NCBI GenBank assembly: GCA_963823525.1
Contig: CAWGLW010000006.1
Span: 496,001 to 560,000, forward strand
Length of the DNA stretch: 64,000 nucleotides
Origin: CAWGLW01 sp963823525
GTDB taxonomy: Bacteria > Pseudomonadota > Gammaproteobacteria > Steroidobacterales > Steroidobacteraceae
Direction of reading: 5' to 3'
Shown here one piece after another: positions 52,295-60,971 of this stretch. Both the position numbers and the translations under genes were made by a program. Below the pieces are notes generated by a model that was not told where the DNA came from, searched no databases, and saw nothing but the letters and a program-made list of their open reading frames with translations. Numbering within the stretch: the first letter of the stretch is position 1; each line of letters starts with the position of its first letter.

Positions 52295-52999
52295 TTATCC
52301 TCCGGGCGTTTCGGATACCCGCAGCAGTTCCAGCGGCTGACCGGCCACCCGGGCCAGTCGCAGGACAAAATCGAAGCGATCGACCTCGGTGCAATAGTCG
52401 AAGTCCGACTCGGGCGCCCAGTCCATCGCCGGGTCGAAGAATTTGGCCGCGGACGGCGCGGCGCGCAGACGCTCACGCACCCGCCCCAGCGATGCGTCCT
52501 GACCGAGCAGCATCGCGTGCAGGCACTCTGCGAAAAGGTCGTCTTCAGCGCAGCGTTCGATTGCCTCGTGGCCCATGCGGACCAGCGACACACGCGCCGG
52601 CTGACGGCGCTGCAGGTAGCGGCACACGGCCGAAATGTTCACAAAGGAACCGGTCAACACTTCATCGGCGCCGGTTGCGTTGACCAGACCCTGGGTACCC
52701 GCGTGGGTCGTGTGGATGACGGTCCTGCCACGCAGGTCCAGCGCACGGATCTCCGTGGGTGAGTTACCCGCATCAAATCCGGGCAGACGGCGCGTATGCC
52801 GCTCGCCGACCAGGATCGAACCCGGATACTGCCGCCCCAGCGCGCGCGCCTGCTCGACCTCCCCCACGGGAAAGACACGGGCCGCCCCCCCTGCCACGGC
52901 GTGGGGAGCAACCGAGAACGCCCGGAACACGTCGATCACGACCGCGATTCCCCGAGCCTGGCGGGCACCGTCCACATGGTCGAGTACCGTGATATCCAT
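52295..52999 (-). CDS. ComB-like 2-phosphosulfolactate phosphatase family protein
   Basis: A 234-residue protein matching the ComB family, Mg-dependent phosphatases first described for 2-phosphosulfolactate in coenzyme M synthesis. It has AVVIDVFRAFSVAPHAVAGG near the N-terminus and ILVGERHTRRLPGFDAGNSP, then TVIHTTHAGTQGL and GSFVNISAV, all conserved family segments. Its ATG directly follows the TGA of the decarboxylase-like gene, indicating translational coupling. No other coenzyme M genes are seen, so the natural substrate here is likely different. Confidence 0.85.
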   Translation of the reverse strand: MDITVLDHVDGARQARGIAVVIDVFRAFSVAPHAVAGGAARVFPVGEVEQARALGRQYPGSILVGERHTRRLPGFDAGNSPTEIRALDLRGRTVIHTTHAGTQGLVNATGADEVLTGSFVNISAVCRYLQRRQPARVSLVRMGHEAIERCAEDDLFAECLHAMLLGQDASLGRVRERLRAAPSAAKFFDPAMDWAPESDFDYCTEVDRFDFVLRLARVAGQPLELLRVSETPGG

Positions 53000-53000
53000 A

Positions 53001-54125
53001 TCAGCCTCGGCCGCGCTGGTTGATGGCGACCAACGTTGCGCGCGGTATGAAATTGAAATCGGTTGCCGACGCCGCGGTGTATGCACCCATCATGCGACCG
53101 ACGAGAAGATCGCCGATCTGCAACTCGGGCAACGCGAAATCCTCGCGGATTACGTCGATGCTGTCGCAGGTCGGGCCGGCCAGCACGCAGGGTTGGTGTG
53201 GGCCATCGTGATCGAGACATTCCAGCGGATACAGCGCGTGATCGTACAACTGACCACTGAACGATCCGTACAGCCCGTCGTCGAGGTAATACCACCAGCG
53301 CCCCTCGCGTTGTGCCCTTCCGGTCACCGCGGTGACACAGGTGCCGGCCGGGGCCGCGATGAACCGTCCGGGTTCCGCAATTATCCGTACGCTGCGGGGC
53401 AATCGCGAAAGCGCGCGTCGTATCGGACCACAGAAGTGCCCGATCGACATCTGCTCGGCGTGATAAGGGACCGGGAAGCCACCGCCGATATCCAGCACGT
53501 TGAGCTCCGCGAGCTTGTCGCGACGCGCGTCGGCGGCGATCTGCCGGCATGCACCAATCGCCTCGACATACTTGCGGGGATCGGCCACCTGGGAGCCCAC
53601 GTGAAAAGACAGGCCCGTGACGTTGACGCCAACGTCGCGCGCAATCTCCAGCAGTGGGCGCACGGCCGCCGGCTCGCAACCAAACTTGCGCGACAGGTCC
53701 ACCACCGCCGACGGATCCCGAAACGAGACACGCAGCAGGATTTCGGCGCGCCGGCGATAGCGCTCGAATTTACGGATTTCATCCGGATTGTCGACCACGA
53801 ACGTGCGGATTCCAAAACGCAGTGCCGCGCGAATATCCGCGTCGCGCTTGATGGGATGCGTATGGATGCATCGCTCCGGAGCGACGCCCTGCGACTTGAG
53901 AAGGCGGATCTCGCCGGTGGTTGCGACGTCGAAATGCGCGCCGGCCGCGCTCAGCGTTGCGACCACCGCAGGATGCGGTAATGGCTTGAGCGCGTAGTAA
54001 AGCGACACGCCGGGCAGTGCGGCTCGCAGGGACCGATACTGGCGCCGGACCACGGCGCAGTCGATCACCAGAAGCGGCGTTCCGTGACGCCGGGCGAGTT
54101 CGCGAAGCTCAGTTTTACTGGCCAC
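53001..54125 (-). CDS. Ornithine-decarboxylase-like PLP enzyme (fold type III)
   Basis: A 374-residue member of the eukaryotic-type Orn/DAP/Arg decarboxylase family. The PLP lysine is Lys47 in YYALKPLPHP. FHVGSQ, DIGGGFPVPY and the phosphate-binding EPGRF follow, and the late Cys-Asp pair GPTCDSIDVI supplies active-site residues from the second subunit. This suggests ornithine or lysine decarboxylation to putrescine or cadaverine. It overlaps the VOC gene by 11 bases and is coupled to the ComB-like gene. Confidence 0.88.
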   Translation of the reverse strand: MASKTELRELARRHGTPLLVIDCAVVRRQYRSLRAALPGVSLYYALKPLPHPAVVATLSAAGAHFDVATTGEIRLLKSQGVAPERCIHTHPIKRDADIRAALRFGIRTFVVDNPDEIRKFERYRRRAEILLRVSFRDPSAVVDLSRKFGCEPAAVRPLLEIARDVGVNVTGLSFHVGSQVADPRKYVEAIGACRQIAADARRDKLAELNVLDIGGGFPVPYHAEQMSIGHFCGPIRRALSRLPRSVRIIAEPGRFIAAPAGTCVTAVTGRAQREGRWWYYLDDGLYGSFSGQLYDHALYPLECLDHDGPHQPCVLAGPTCDSIDVIREDFALPELQIGDLLVGRMMGAYTAASATDFNFIPRATLVAINQRGRG

Positions 54126-54501
54126 GGCTGTACAGTGCGCAGATCGCGCCGGCAGGGTCCCTGATCAGCGCATAGCGGCCCATGGCGCCCATGTCGACCG
54201 GTCCTTTGATCATCGTGCCTCCCTGGGCGTGCACCTGCAGAAGCGATGAGTCGAGATCCGCCACCGAAAAATAGACCAGCCACTGCGGCGGCATATCTGC
54301 GTTGCCACCACGCGCATGGCAGATGCCCGCGGCCGGCGCCTCCGCCCCGGGGGGCATCATGTTGAAGTCCTGGTAGCCGTCCATATCGACCGGCTGTGCT
54401 GTCCAGCCGATTACGGCCTCATAGAACTGCTTCACGACCTCACCATCGGCGACTGTCAGGTCGTGCCACGCCGGCATGCCGGGTTGGAAGTCATTGCTCA
54501 T
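54115..54501 (-). CDS. VOC-family (glyoxalase-like) protein
   Basis: A 128-residue vicinal-oxygen-chelate-fold protein with two beta-alpha-beta-beta-beta units (PAWHDLTVADGEVVKQFYEA and QWLVYFSVADLDSSLLQVHA) ending in RYALIRDPAGAICALY. Such proteins may bind a metal and act as dioxygenases, isomerases or resistance proteins. The function is not assignable. Its ATG overlaps the sua5 stop (ATGA), and its end overlaps the decarboxylase gene. Confidence 0.82.
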   Translation of the reverse strand: MSNDFQPGMPAWHDLTVADGEVVKQFYEAVIGWTAQPVDMDGYQDFNMMPPGAEAPAAGICHARGGNADMPPQWLVYFSVADLDSSLLQVHAQGGTMIKGPVDMGAMGRYALIRDPAGAICALYSRGQ

Positions 54502-55541
54502 GGCTGCTCCAGTTCTTCGCCAAAGTCCGCTTTCAGCGCGGCGATGTCGGGATCGACATCCCGGCTGGAGTCGACGGTGGCCGCGCGCTGCAGCCGATCC
54601 CGCACGGCGTCCCATTTCTCGCCGGACGGCACCTCCTCGACCAGGATCTCGGTGACATCCGAGCGATCGAGCGTCCGCAGGTGATTGTACATTTCCCGCG
54701 TATAGGCATCCGCGCGCACACCGCCGTTGATCCACGTCATGAACTTACCGGCCGACCGCGGAGGTCGTAGCGCCAGGACACCCGTCTTACGGTGTTCGCG
54801 GGTACGCTTGCGAAGCTCCTCCTCCAGGCCCGCGCTGGCGACGACTCGCAGCGGTGTCTTCGGCGAATAATGCTTGAGAACACTGCCCGGAACCCGCGGT
54901 GAGGATATCCCCGGCAGGCCTTCGACCTCAGGCACGACCTCGCGCAGCTGGCTCAGCGTTATGGCGCCCGGTCGCAGTACCCTCGGCACGTCGTCGACGC
55001 AGGACACGATGGTCGATTCAACGCCAATCTTGCAGTCGCCGCCGTCGAGCACGACGGCCACCGAGTCACCCAGTTCATCGCGGACATGCTCGGCTCGCGT
55101 CGGGCTGAGCTGTCCGTACCGATTGGCGGACGGCGCGACGACGGCGCCGCCGAAAGCCCGCAGCAGCTGCTGGGCCACGGGGTTGCCGGGCACGCGCACG
55201 GCAACGGTGTCCTGGCCACCGGTGATCGCCAGGTCCACGGCCGGTGCACGGTGCAGCACCAGTGTCAGCGGCCCCGGCCAGAACTTCTGCGCGAGCCTGG
55301 CCGCAGACGGCGGCACGGCCAGGGCCCAGCGCTCGAGCATCCGCACGTCCTCGACGTGCACGATCAAGGGGTGTGTCGCCGGCCGGCCCTTGATCGCGAA
55401 TACCTTGCGTATTGCCTCGGGGTTCTGGGCATCTGCACCGAGACCGTAGACGGTCTCGGTCGGGAATGCGACGAGCTCGCCGTTGCGCAACGCCGCAACC
55501 GCACGATCGATCTCACTCTGTGGCAAACGCACCGTCAACAT
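54498..55541 (-). CDS. L-threonylcarbamoyladenylate synthase (Sua5 type)
   Basis: A 347-residue enzyme making threonylcarbamoyl-AMP for the universal t6A modification of ANN-decoding tRNAs. The YrdC/TsaC domain (about 8-195) has LVAFPTETVYGLGADA, the KGRPATHPLIVHV signature, KFWPGPLTLVL and PSANRYGQLSPTRA. A linker and a C-terminal Sua5 domain (about 215-345, from PGSVLKHYSPKTPL) make it the long Sua5 form rather than the short TsaC usual in enterobacteria. It leads a tightly overlapped group of minus-strand genes. Confidence 0.93.
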   Translation of the reverse strand: MLTVRLPQSEIDRAVAALRNGELVAFPTETVYGLGADAQNPEAIRKVFAIKGRPATHPLIVHVEDVRMLERWALAVPPSAARLAQKFWPGPLTLVLHRAPAVDLAITGGQDTVAVRVPGNPVAQQLLRAFGGAVVAPSANRYGQLSPTRAEHVRDELGDSVAVVLDGGDCKIGVESTIVSCVDDVPRVLRPGAITLSQLREVVPEVEGLPGISSPRVPGSVLKHYSPKTPLRVVASAGLEEELRKRTREHRKTGVLALRPPRSAGKFMTWINGGVRADAYTREMYNHLRTLDRSDVTEILVEEVPSGEKWDAVRDRLQRAATVDSSRDVDPDIAALKADFGEELEQP

Positions 55542-55610
55542 GCGCCAATGATAACTTTAAAAATGCGTTCCGGCCTCGCGGCGGGACCGGAACGGCTTAT
55601 GTTCATACCG

Positions 55611-58418
55611 CTAGTCCAGCGCGCGCCGCTGCCAGCCTGAGTCAGTGCGCAGCAATTCGTAGGCCGGCCAGTAATGCTCATCGAGTTTCAGCGTGATGAC
55701 CTCAACCGAACCGTTCCAGGTCACCGTCTTCAGACGCAGCGAAGAGCGGTCGGGGCGGCCCTTCACGGCCTCGATAAAGGCGTCGAGATCCGCCGTGGCG
55801 CGGCCATCGACTTCCACGATCCGGCGCCCGGCAATCAACTCATACCTTGCCGCCGGCGAGCCATAGGAAAAATAGGCCACGAACACGCCGTAGGAAGGAA
55901 TGCCACGCTGGGCGGCCATTGCCCGGTGCGGAGCGTGCAGCACGGCTCCGGCCCAGAGCAGCAGTCGGTCGATATCGCGCCCATGGAGCGCAACGGTTTC
56001 TACGCTGAGCGCCAGTTCCTGTCCGTCCCGCAGGACGACCAGCTGTGCCACCGGACCGGTGATAGCCCGTTCGACCTCGCGATAGCGATTAAGCGTCCTG
56101 CCGTTGACCGAAAGCAGCATGTCACCTTCCATCAGCAGATCGGCCGCCGGCGAGTCGGCAACCCGGCGGGAAACCGCAAGCACCTGGCGGTGCGCCGGGT
56201 CGTGCTCCTCGATCCGGGCCACCCACGGGTCGGTCAGTCCGAGCTTGCGCGCGGTCGAAATCGGCAACGCCTCGAGTTCAACCTCCAGCGAGTAGAGAGG
56301 CTCGCCGGAGCGGGCGGCCTGTACCGTTTCGACTGCCAGGTCCGCCGGAATGCCACGCGAGACCTGCACCATTTCCCGTGCGCTCTCCGTCGCGAAGCTG
56401 GACCAGAGGGCGCGGACCTTGCCGTCCCCGCCGATCACGACGCCATCGAAGCCGCTGGGCGGATTGACAAGCGAAATGACCTCCAGGTTGGCCTCGCGGA
56501 ACTGCAGCGTGCGCGACAACGGAAAGCTGACGTCGTCAACCGAGGCCACCGTCGTGGCAATCGATCTCACGCGCGAATCGCCGTTCAAGCCAATCACCGT
56601 GACCGCCTCGCCCGCATTCAGATCACGGCTGTCGAAGCTCGCTTCACGGATCGGCGTGCCATCGAGCAAGCGCGGATCAAAACTCACCACCGCGAGGTTG
56701 TGCAGCGGGTGCACGTACTCGACACGACCGGGCACCTCGATTGAGCCGGCCACGGTGATGCGCACATCACCGACCGCGGCGGGCACGGTGTTGCGGTCGA
56801 CCAGCACCAGCCCGCGCTTCAGGTCGGCTATGACTCCGGTGCCGTGATAGTTACGCTCGGTCACGCCGGCCACCGAGAATGGCATATCGAAATGCACCAG
56901 GACCAGGGACGCAGCAACCCGGTCAATACGCCTGTCACCGACGCTGACAAAGGTCGTGCTGGCCGGTTTCAGCGACGGCGAATCGGCCGCCGATTCCAGT
57001 TCCCGGCATGGCCAGTAGCCGGTCTGGTCGTCCCGCTGGCAGTAGCGAGCTGGAAACCAGCGCCGATCCATGCGCATCACCTGCGTCTGTGTGCCCTGTG
57101 GATCGTCCTGGGTGAAATACCTGATCGCCACTCGCTCGCCATCGGCGAGTCCTGCGATCAGCTGCTCAAAATCAGCGAGATTACCGACCTCACGGCCCTT
57201 GATGCTGGTAACGGCCGCCCCGCGCGGCACACCGGCCGCGCCGAGTGCATAACCGGGATTCGCGACGAAGACGCCCCGGACCGGAGCGTTCAGATGCCGC
57301 GCCATCTGGTAAGAAACGTCGTGCACGACAGCGTCGCCGAACTCCAGGTAGGCCGCTGGCGTGATCGAGTGCAGGTCCTGAACGACCAGTTCGTTGCTGA
57401 TGACGACGCCTCCGCGCTCCACTTCGAGCACGATGCTCTCGCCGACCGATGCGTCCAGCACTTCCGCCAGCGGGTCAAATGTCGTGATGAGCCGGCCATT
57501 GACCCGAACGAGGATGTCGCCGGGCTGCAGGCGTCCCTCGGCCGGTGCCTCGGACAGCACTTCCTCGACCACCAGCATGCCGGTCAGGCCGGGCCCGGCG
57601 CGACGTGCAGCCGCTTCAGTCTCGCTTCGCAGCCCGAGTCTTTCGAGTTCGTCATAGGGGCGATAACCAAACACCGTCTGCAAGGTGCCGCGCGTGACCG
57701 GCTGCCCGGCCTGAAGCTTCTCCAGCGCGCGCTGAACGCGCCCAAGTGGCAGATAGAAACTCGACGCGGCGCCCGAGCTGCCGCCGGCATTGAGCGCGAC
57801 CACGCGACCTCGAATATCGATGACCGGTGATCCGGAGGAGCCACCGGAGGTTCCCGACGCCGCCTGGATGTAAAATGTATTGAAATCATTGTACTTGCCC
57901 ACCCCATACTCGGGTGCGGCGCGATCGAGCCGGGCCAGCGTCCCGGAGAGGATCGACAACTGCTCACCGGCATCGTTACCGACCACTCGAATCTCGGTAC
58001 CAATCACGGCGCCCTGCGGAAACAGCGGCAGCGCTTTTGGCTGGCTATAACGCAAGGCGCCGGGATCGTAGCGATAGATCCCGAAGTCATGCACCGGATC
58101 CCGGTAAACCGGGTGAAGTTCGACTTCTTCCCGATTCTGAAACACGGCGGTCGCAATCACCGGCCCAGGCGTCACCACGTGACGATTGGTGAGTATCAGG
58201 CCACGCTGCGCATCGACCACGAAACCGGTGGCCTGCGAGGATTCGTTCCACTCGGTGTCAAAAGCGCGGGTCTGGTCGACTTCGATCGTGACAACCGCCG
58301 GCGCGATCTGTGCCAGCGTCTTGTCCCAGGCCAGGGTATCGTCCGGCGCGGCCGCCGCGGCGCCGCTGAGCCCGCACAGGACCAGCCAGGGCAGAAAACG
58401 CAGCTCCCCCGCCGTCAT
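55611..58418 (-). CDS. Double HtrA-like PDZ protease, second protease domain degenerate
   Basis: A 935-residue exported protein (signal peptide ending AAA). The first trypsin-like domain (about 25-220) has an intact triad: His in LILTNRHVV, Asp in PVHDFGIYRYD and Ser in GSSGSPVID. PDZ domains follow (for example LQPGDILVRVNGRLITTFD). A second trypsin-like domain (about 500-680) keeps the fold (HGTGVIADLKRGLVLVDR, LHNLAVVSFD) but lacks the His and Ser. Further PDZ domains follow (LLMEGDMLLSVNGRTLN and ELIAGRRIVEVDGRATADLD). This layout recalls yeast Nma111 and plant Deg7. The start overlaps the kinase stop (ATGA). Confidence 0.88.
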   Translation of the reverse strand: MTAGELRFLPWLVLCGLSGAAAAAPDDTLAWDKTLAQIAPAVVTIEVDQTRAFDTEWNESSQATGFVVDAQRGLILTNRHVVTPGPVIATAVFQNREEVELHPVYRDPVHDFGIYRYDPGALRYSQPKALPLFPQGAVIGTEIRVVGNDAGEQLSILSGTLARLDRAAPEYGVGKYNDFNTFYIQAASGTSGGSSGSPVIDIRGRVVALNAGGSSGAASSFYLPLGRVQRALEKLQAGQPVTRGTLQTVFGYRPYDELERLGLRSETEAAARRAGPGLTGMLVVEEVLSEAPAEGRLQPGDILVRVNGRLITTFDPLAEVLDASVGESIVLEVERGGVVISNELVVQDLHSITPAAYLEFGDAVVHDVSYQMARHLNAPVRGVFVANPGYALGAAGVPRGAAVTSIKGREVGNLADFEQLIAGLADGERVAIRYFTQDDPQGTQTQVMRMDRRWFPARYCQRDDQTGYWPCRELESAADSPSLKPASTTFVSVGDRRIDRVAASLVLVHFDMPFSVAGVTERNYHGTGVIADLKRGLVLVDRNTVPAAVGDVRITVAGSIEVPGRVEYVHPLHNLAVVSFDPRLLDGTPIREASFDSRDLNAGEAVTVIGLNGDSRVRSIATTVASVDDVSFPLSRTLQFREANLEVISLVNPPSGFDGVVIGGDGKVRALWSSFATESAREMVQVSRGIPADLAVETVQAARSGEPLYSLEVELEALPISTARKLGLTDPWVARIEEHDPAHRQVLAVSRRVADSPAADLLMEGDMLLSVNGRTLNRYREVERAITGPVAQLVVLRDGQELALSVETVALHGRDIDRLLLWAGAVLHAPHRAMAAQRGIPSYGVFVAYFSYGSPAARYELIAGRRIVEVDGRATADLDAFIEAVKGRPDRSSLRLKTVTWNGSVEVITLKLDEHYWPAYELLRTDSGWQRRALD

Positions 58419-59347
58419 AGCGCCCTGCCGAACGCAGCGCGGAACTGCACGGCCAGTCCCGCCGGATCCAGGCAATGGTTCTGTGTGCCCGACTCGCTGA
58501 CCTTGATCGCGCCCATCAGCGAAGCGATCCGACCGGTCGTCTCCCAGTCCAGTTCGTTCATGAGCCCATAAATCAGGCCCGCACGATACGCGTCTCCGCA
58601 GCCGGTCGGATCGACCACCGCTTCCGCTCGAGCCGCGGGAATCGCAATCTCACGGCGGTTCGCGTAAATCGAACTGCCTTCAGCCCCGCGGGTGACGATC
58701 AAAGCCTGCACGCGCGCCGCGATCTGCTCGAATGCGAGCCCGGTGCGCTCCTGCAATAACTGGCCTTCGTAGTCGTTGACCGCAATCCAGCTTGCCTTCT
58801 CGATAAAGGCCACGAGTTCCGGTCCGTCGAACATTGGCAGACCCTGTCCGGGGTCGAACAGAATGGGTATGCCGGCGTCGGCAAACTCCGCGGCATGCTG
58901 CAACATGCCCTCACGTCCATCGGGTGCGACGACGCCGAGCCTGACACTGCCGTCGTCGGGCACGCGATTGCAATGTGACTCATTCATCGCACCAGGATGG
59001 AACGCAGTGATCTGGTTATCGTCGAGGTCGGTGGTGATAAAGGCCTGTGCGGTGTAGTGCTCGTCGAGCACCCGGACGTGCTCGAGCTGCATCCCGCACT
59101 GTTCCATCCACGACCGGTACGGGCCAAAGTCACGCCCGACCGTTGCCATCGGCGCCGCCGGTGCCCCCAGCAGGCCGAGATTGTAGGAAATGTTGCCGGC
59201 ACAGCCCCCGTAGTTGCGCTTCATGCTGGGCACGAGGAACGCGACATTCAGCATGTGAATGCGATCCGGCAGAATGTGTTCGCGAAAACGCCCCGGAAAC
59301 ACCATCACGGTGTCATAGGCGATCGAGCCGCAGATCAAGGCCTTCAT
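58415..59347 (-). CDS. PfkB-family carbohydrate/nucleoside kinase
   Basis: A 310-residue ribokinase-fold kinase starting MKALICGSIAYDTVMVF. The glycine-rich NYGGCAGNISYNLGLLG is the first PfkB signature and VVDPTGCGDAYRAGLIYGL the second, with the catalytic Asp in GCGDAYRAG. Proteins like this are often labelled adenosine kinase or sugar kinase; the substrate cannot be told. GGAG lies upstream of the ATG. It follows gcvPB by about 150 bases and is coupled to the HtrA-like gene by an ATGA overlap. Confidence 0.9.
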   Translation of the reverse strand: MKALICGSIAYDTVMVFPGRFREHILPDRIHMLNVAFLVPSMKRNYGGCAGNISYNLGLLGAPAAPMATVGRDFGPYRSWMEQCGMQLEHVRVLDEHYTAQAFITTDLDDNQITAFHPGAMNESHCNRVPDDGSVRLGVVAPDGREGMLQHAAEFADAGIPILFDPGQGLPMFDGPELVAFIEKASWIAVNDYEGQLLQERTGLAFEQIAARVQALIVTRGAEGSSIYANRREIAIPAARAEAVVDPTGCGDAYRAGLIYGLMNELDWETTGRIASLMGAIKVSESGTQNHCLDPAGLAVQFRAAFGRAL

Positions 59348-59495
59348 GGTCTCACTCCAGGTCGGGACAAGGCCGTAAAGACGGCCGCTGGACGGGTCGG
59401 CACCGGCTAATGAGCGAGAGGCGCAGAGCAGGCCGGTACGCGGGTGCCGCCGGTCGCGGCAGCGCTCCGCCCGGCTCGATCTCGCGCCACCCGTT

Positions 59496-60959
59496 TCATG
59501 GCGGGCTTGCTTTCCAGGCCAGGTCGAGTTGCCTTGCCGCGCGAACATCGTCGAGCCGGCGCACGGGCAGAGTATACGGGGCGCCTTTGAGCTTCTCCGG
59601 TTCGGACTTCGCTTCGTTGCGCACGGCGATCATGGCCTCGACGAATGCGTCGAGTTCCTGCTTCGACTCCGTTTCGGTCGGTTCGATCAGCAGGCACTCG
59701 GGAACCAGCAGCGGGAAGTAGGTGGTCGGCGCGTGGACGCCGAAGTCGAGCAGCCGCTTTGCGAAGTCCATTGCGCCGGTGCCGTAATCGCGAGCTTCCT
59801 TGCGCAGCGTGACGATGAACTCATGGCCGGCACGACGGTCAGGGTAGGCCAGCTCGAACCCGGCATCGCGCAGACGGTGCATGAGGTAATTCGCGTTCAG
59901 TGTGGCGAACTCGGAGACGCGCTGCATGCCCTCACGGCCGAGCATGCGCATATAGATGTATGCGCGCAGCAGCACGCCGGTATTGCCCATGAAGGCCGAG
60001 AGGCGACCAATGGACTGCGGCAGGTCTGTCTCGTCCAGCCAGCGGTACTGATCGCCGTCGAGCCCGACCAGCGGAATCGGCATGAACGGCAGCAATCGCT
60101 CACTGACGCCGACCGCGCCCGAGCCAGGGCCACCACCGCCGTGCGGGGTCGAAAACGTCTTGTGCAGGTTCATGTGGATGACGTCAAAGCCCATGTCGCC
60201 CGGGCGCACTTTGCCGAGTATCGCATTGAGGTTCGCGCCGTCGTAATAGAGCAGGCCACCCGCCGCGTGTACGATTTCCGAGACCTCGACGATGCGGCGC
60301 TCAAAGACACCGAGCGTCGACGGGTTGGTCAGCATGATCCCGGCGGTCTGCGGGCCCACCACGGCGCGCAGGCCTTCGATATCGATGTCACCGTCCGGCT
60401 GCGAGACGATTTCGCGAATCGTGCAACCGCACATCGAGGCGGTCGCCGGGTTGGTGCCGTGCGCCGCGTCGGGAACGATGATCTCGTTGCGAGCGAAATC
60501 GTTGCGGGACTGATGGTAGGCGCGAATCATCGCCACACCGGCAAATTCGCCCTGTGCGCCGGCCATCGGCGTCAGCGAAACGCCGCGCATGCCGGTCACG
60601 TCCATGAGCATCTCCTGCAGTTCGTACAGGCACTGCAGCAGCCCCTGTCCGGTCAGATCCGGGGCCAGCGGATGCCGGCCAAGAAACTCCGGCAACATCG
60701 CATACTGGTTACAGGCTTTCGGGTTGTACTTCATCGTGCACGAGCCCAGCGGATAGAAGTTCGTGTCGATCGAGAAGTTGAGCTGGGACAAGCGCGTGAA
60801 ATGACGCACCGTCTGCAGTTCGGACACCTCCGGCAGCGCCGGCGGCTCGCGGCGACGCAACGCGGCCGGAATCTCCGCGCTGGCCGAGGCGGGTGGATAC
60901 TGCGCGACCGCACCGCGGCCGGGGCTTGAATACTCAAATATCGTCTTTTCTCGCATCAT
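59496..60959 (-). CDS. gcvPB: Glycine dehydrogenase (decarboxylating) subunit 2
   Basis: A 487-residue PLP-binding subunit of the two-subunit P-protein, which decarboxylates glycine and passes the aminomethyl group to lipoylated GcvH. Family motifs are YPLGSCTMKYNPK, MAGAQGEFAGV, IVPDAAHGTNPATA, LLYYDGANLNAI and the PLP lysine in HMNLHKTFSTPHGGGGPGSG. It lies 12 bases after gcvPA. The split PA/PB form differs from the single-chain GcvP of E. coli. Confidence 0.96.
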   Translation of the reverse strand: MMREKTIFEYSSPGRGAVAQYPPASASAEIPAALRRREPPALPEVSELQTVRHFTRLSQLNFSIDTNFYPLGSCTMKYNPKACNQYAMLPEFLGRHPLAPDLTGQGLLQCLYELQEMLMDVTGMRGVSLTPMAGAQGEFAGVAMIRAYHQSRNDFARNEIIVPDAAHGTNPATASMCGCTIREIVSQPDGDIDIEGLRAVVGPQTAGIMLTNPSTLGVFERRIVEVSEIVHAAGGLLYYDGANLNAILGKVRPGDMGFDVIHMNLHKTFSTPHGGGGPGSGAVGVSERLLPFMPIPLVGLDGDQYRWLDETDLPQSIGRLSAFMGNTGVLLRAYIYMRMLGREGMQRVSEFATLNANYLMHRLRDAGFELAYPDRRAGHEFIVTLRKEARDYGTGAMDFAKRLLDFGVHAPTTYFPLLVPECLLIEPTETESKQELDAFVEAMIAVRNEAKSEPEKLKGAPYTLPVRRLDDVRAARQLDLAWKASPP

Positions 60960-60971
60960 TCCCCCTGCCGG

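Noticed and set aside
52635..53981. Plus-strand 448-codon open frame opposite the ComB-like and decarboxylase genes
   Set aside because: It is a mirror of two overlapping real genes, with no protein motif.
55674..57830. Two plus-strand open frames opposite the HtrA-like gene
   Set aside because: Both are reflections of the real gene and lack any recognisable sequence.
59529..60929. Long plus-strand open frame opposite gcvPB (466 codons)
   Set aside because: It is exactly antisense to a clear gene. Its His/Arg-rich composition is what the opposite strand of GC-rich coding DNA gives.
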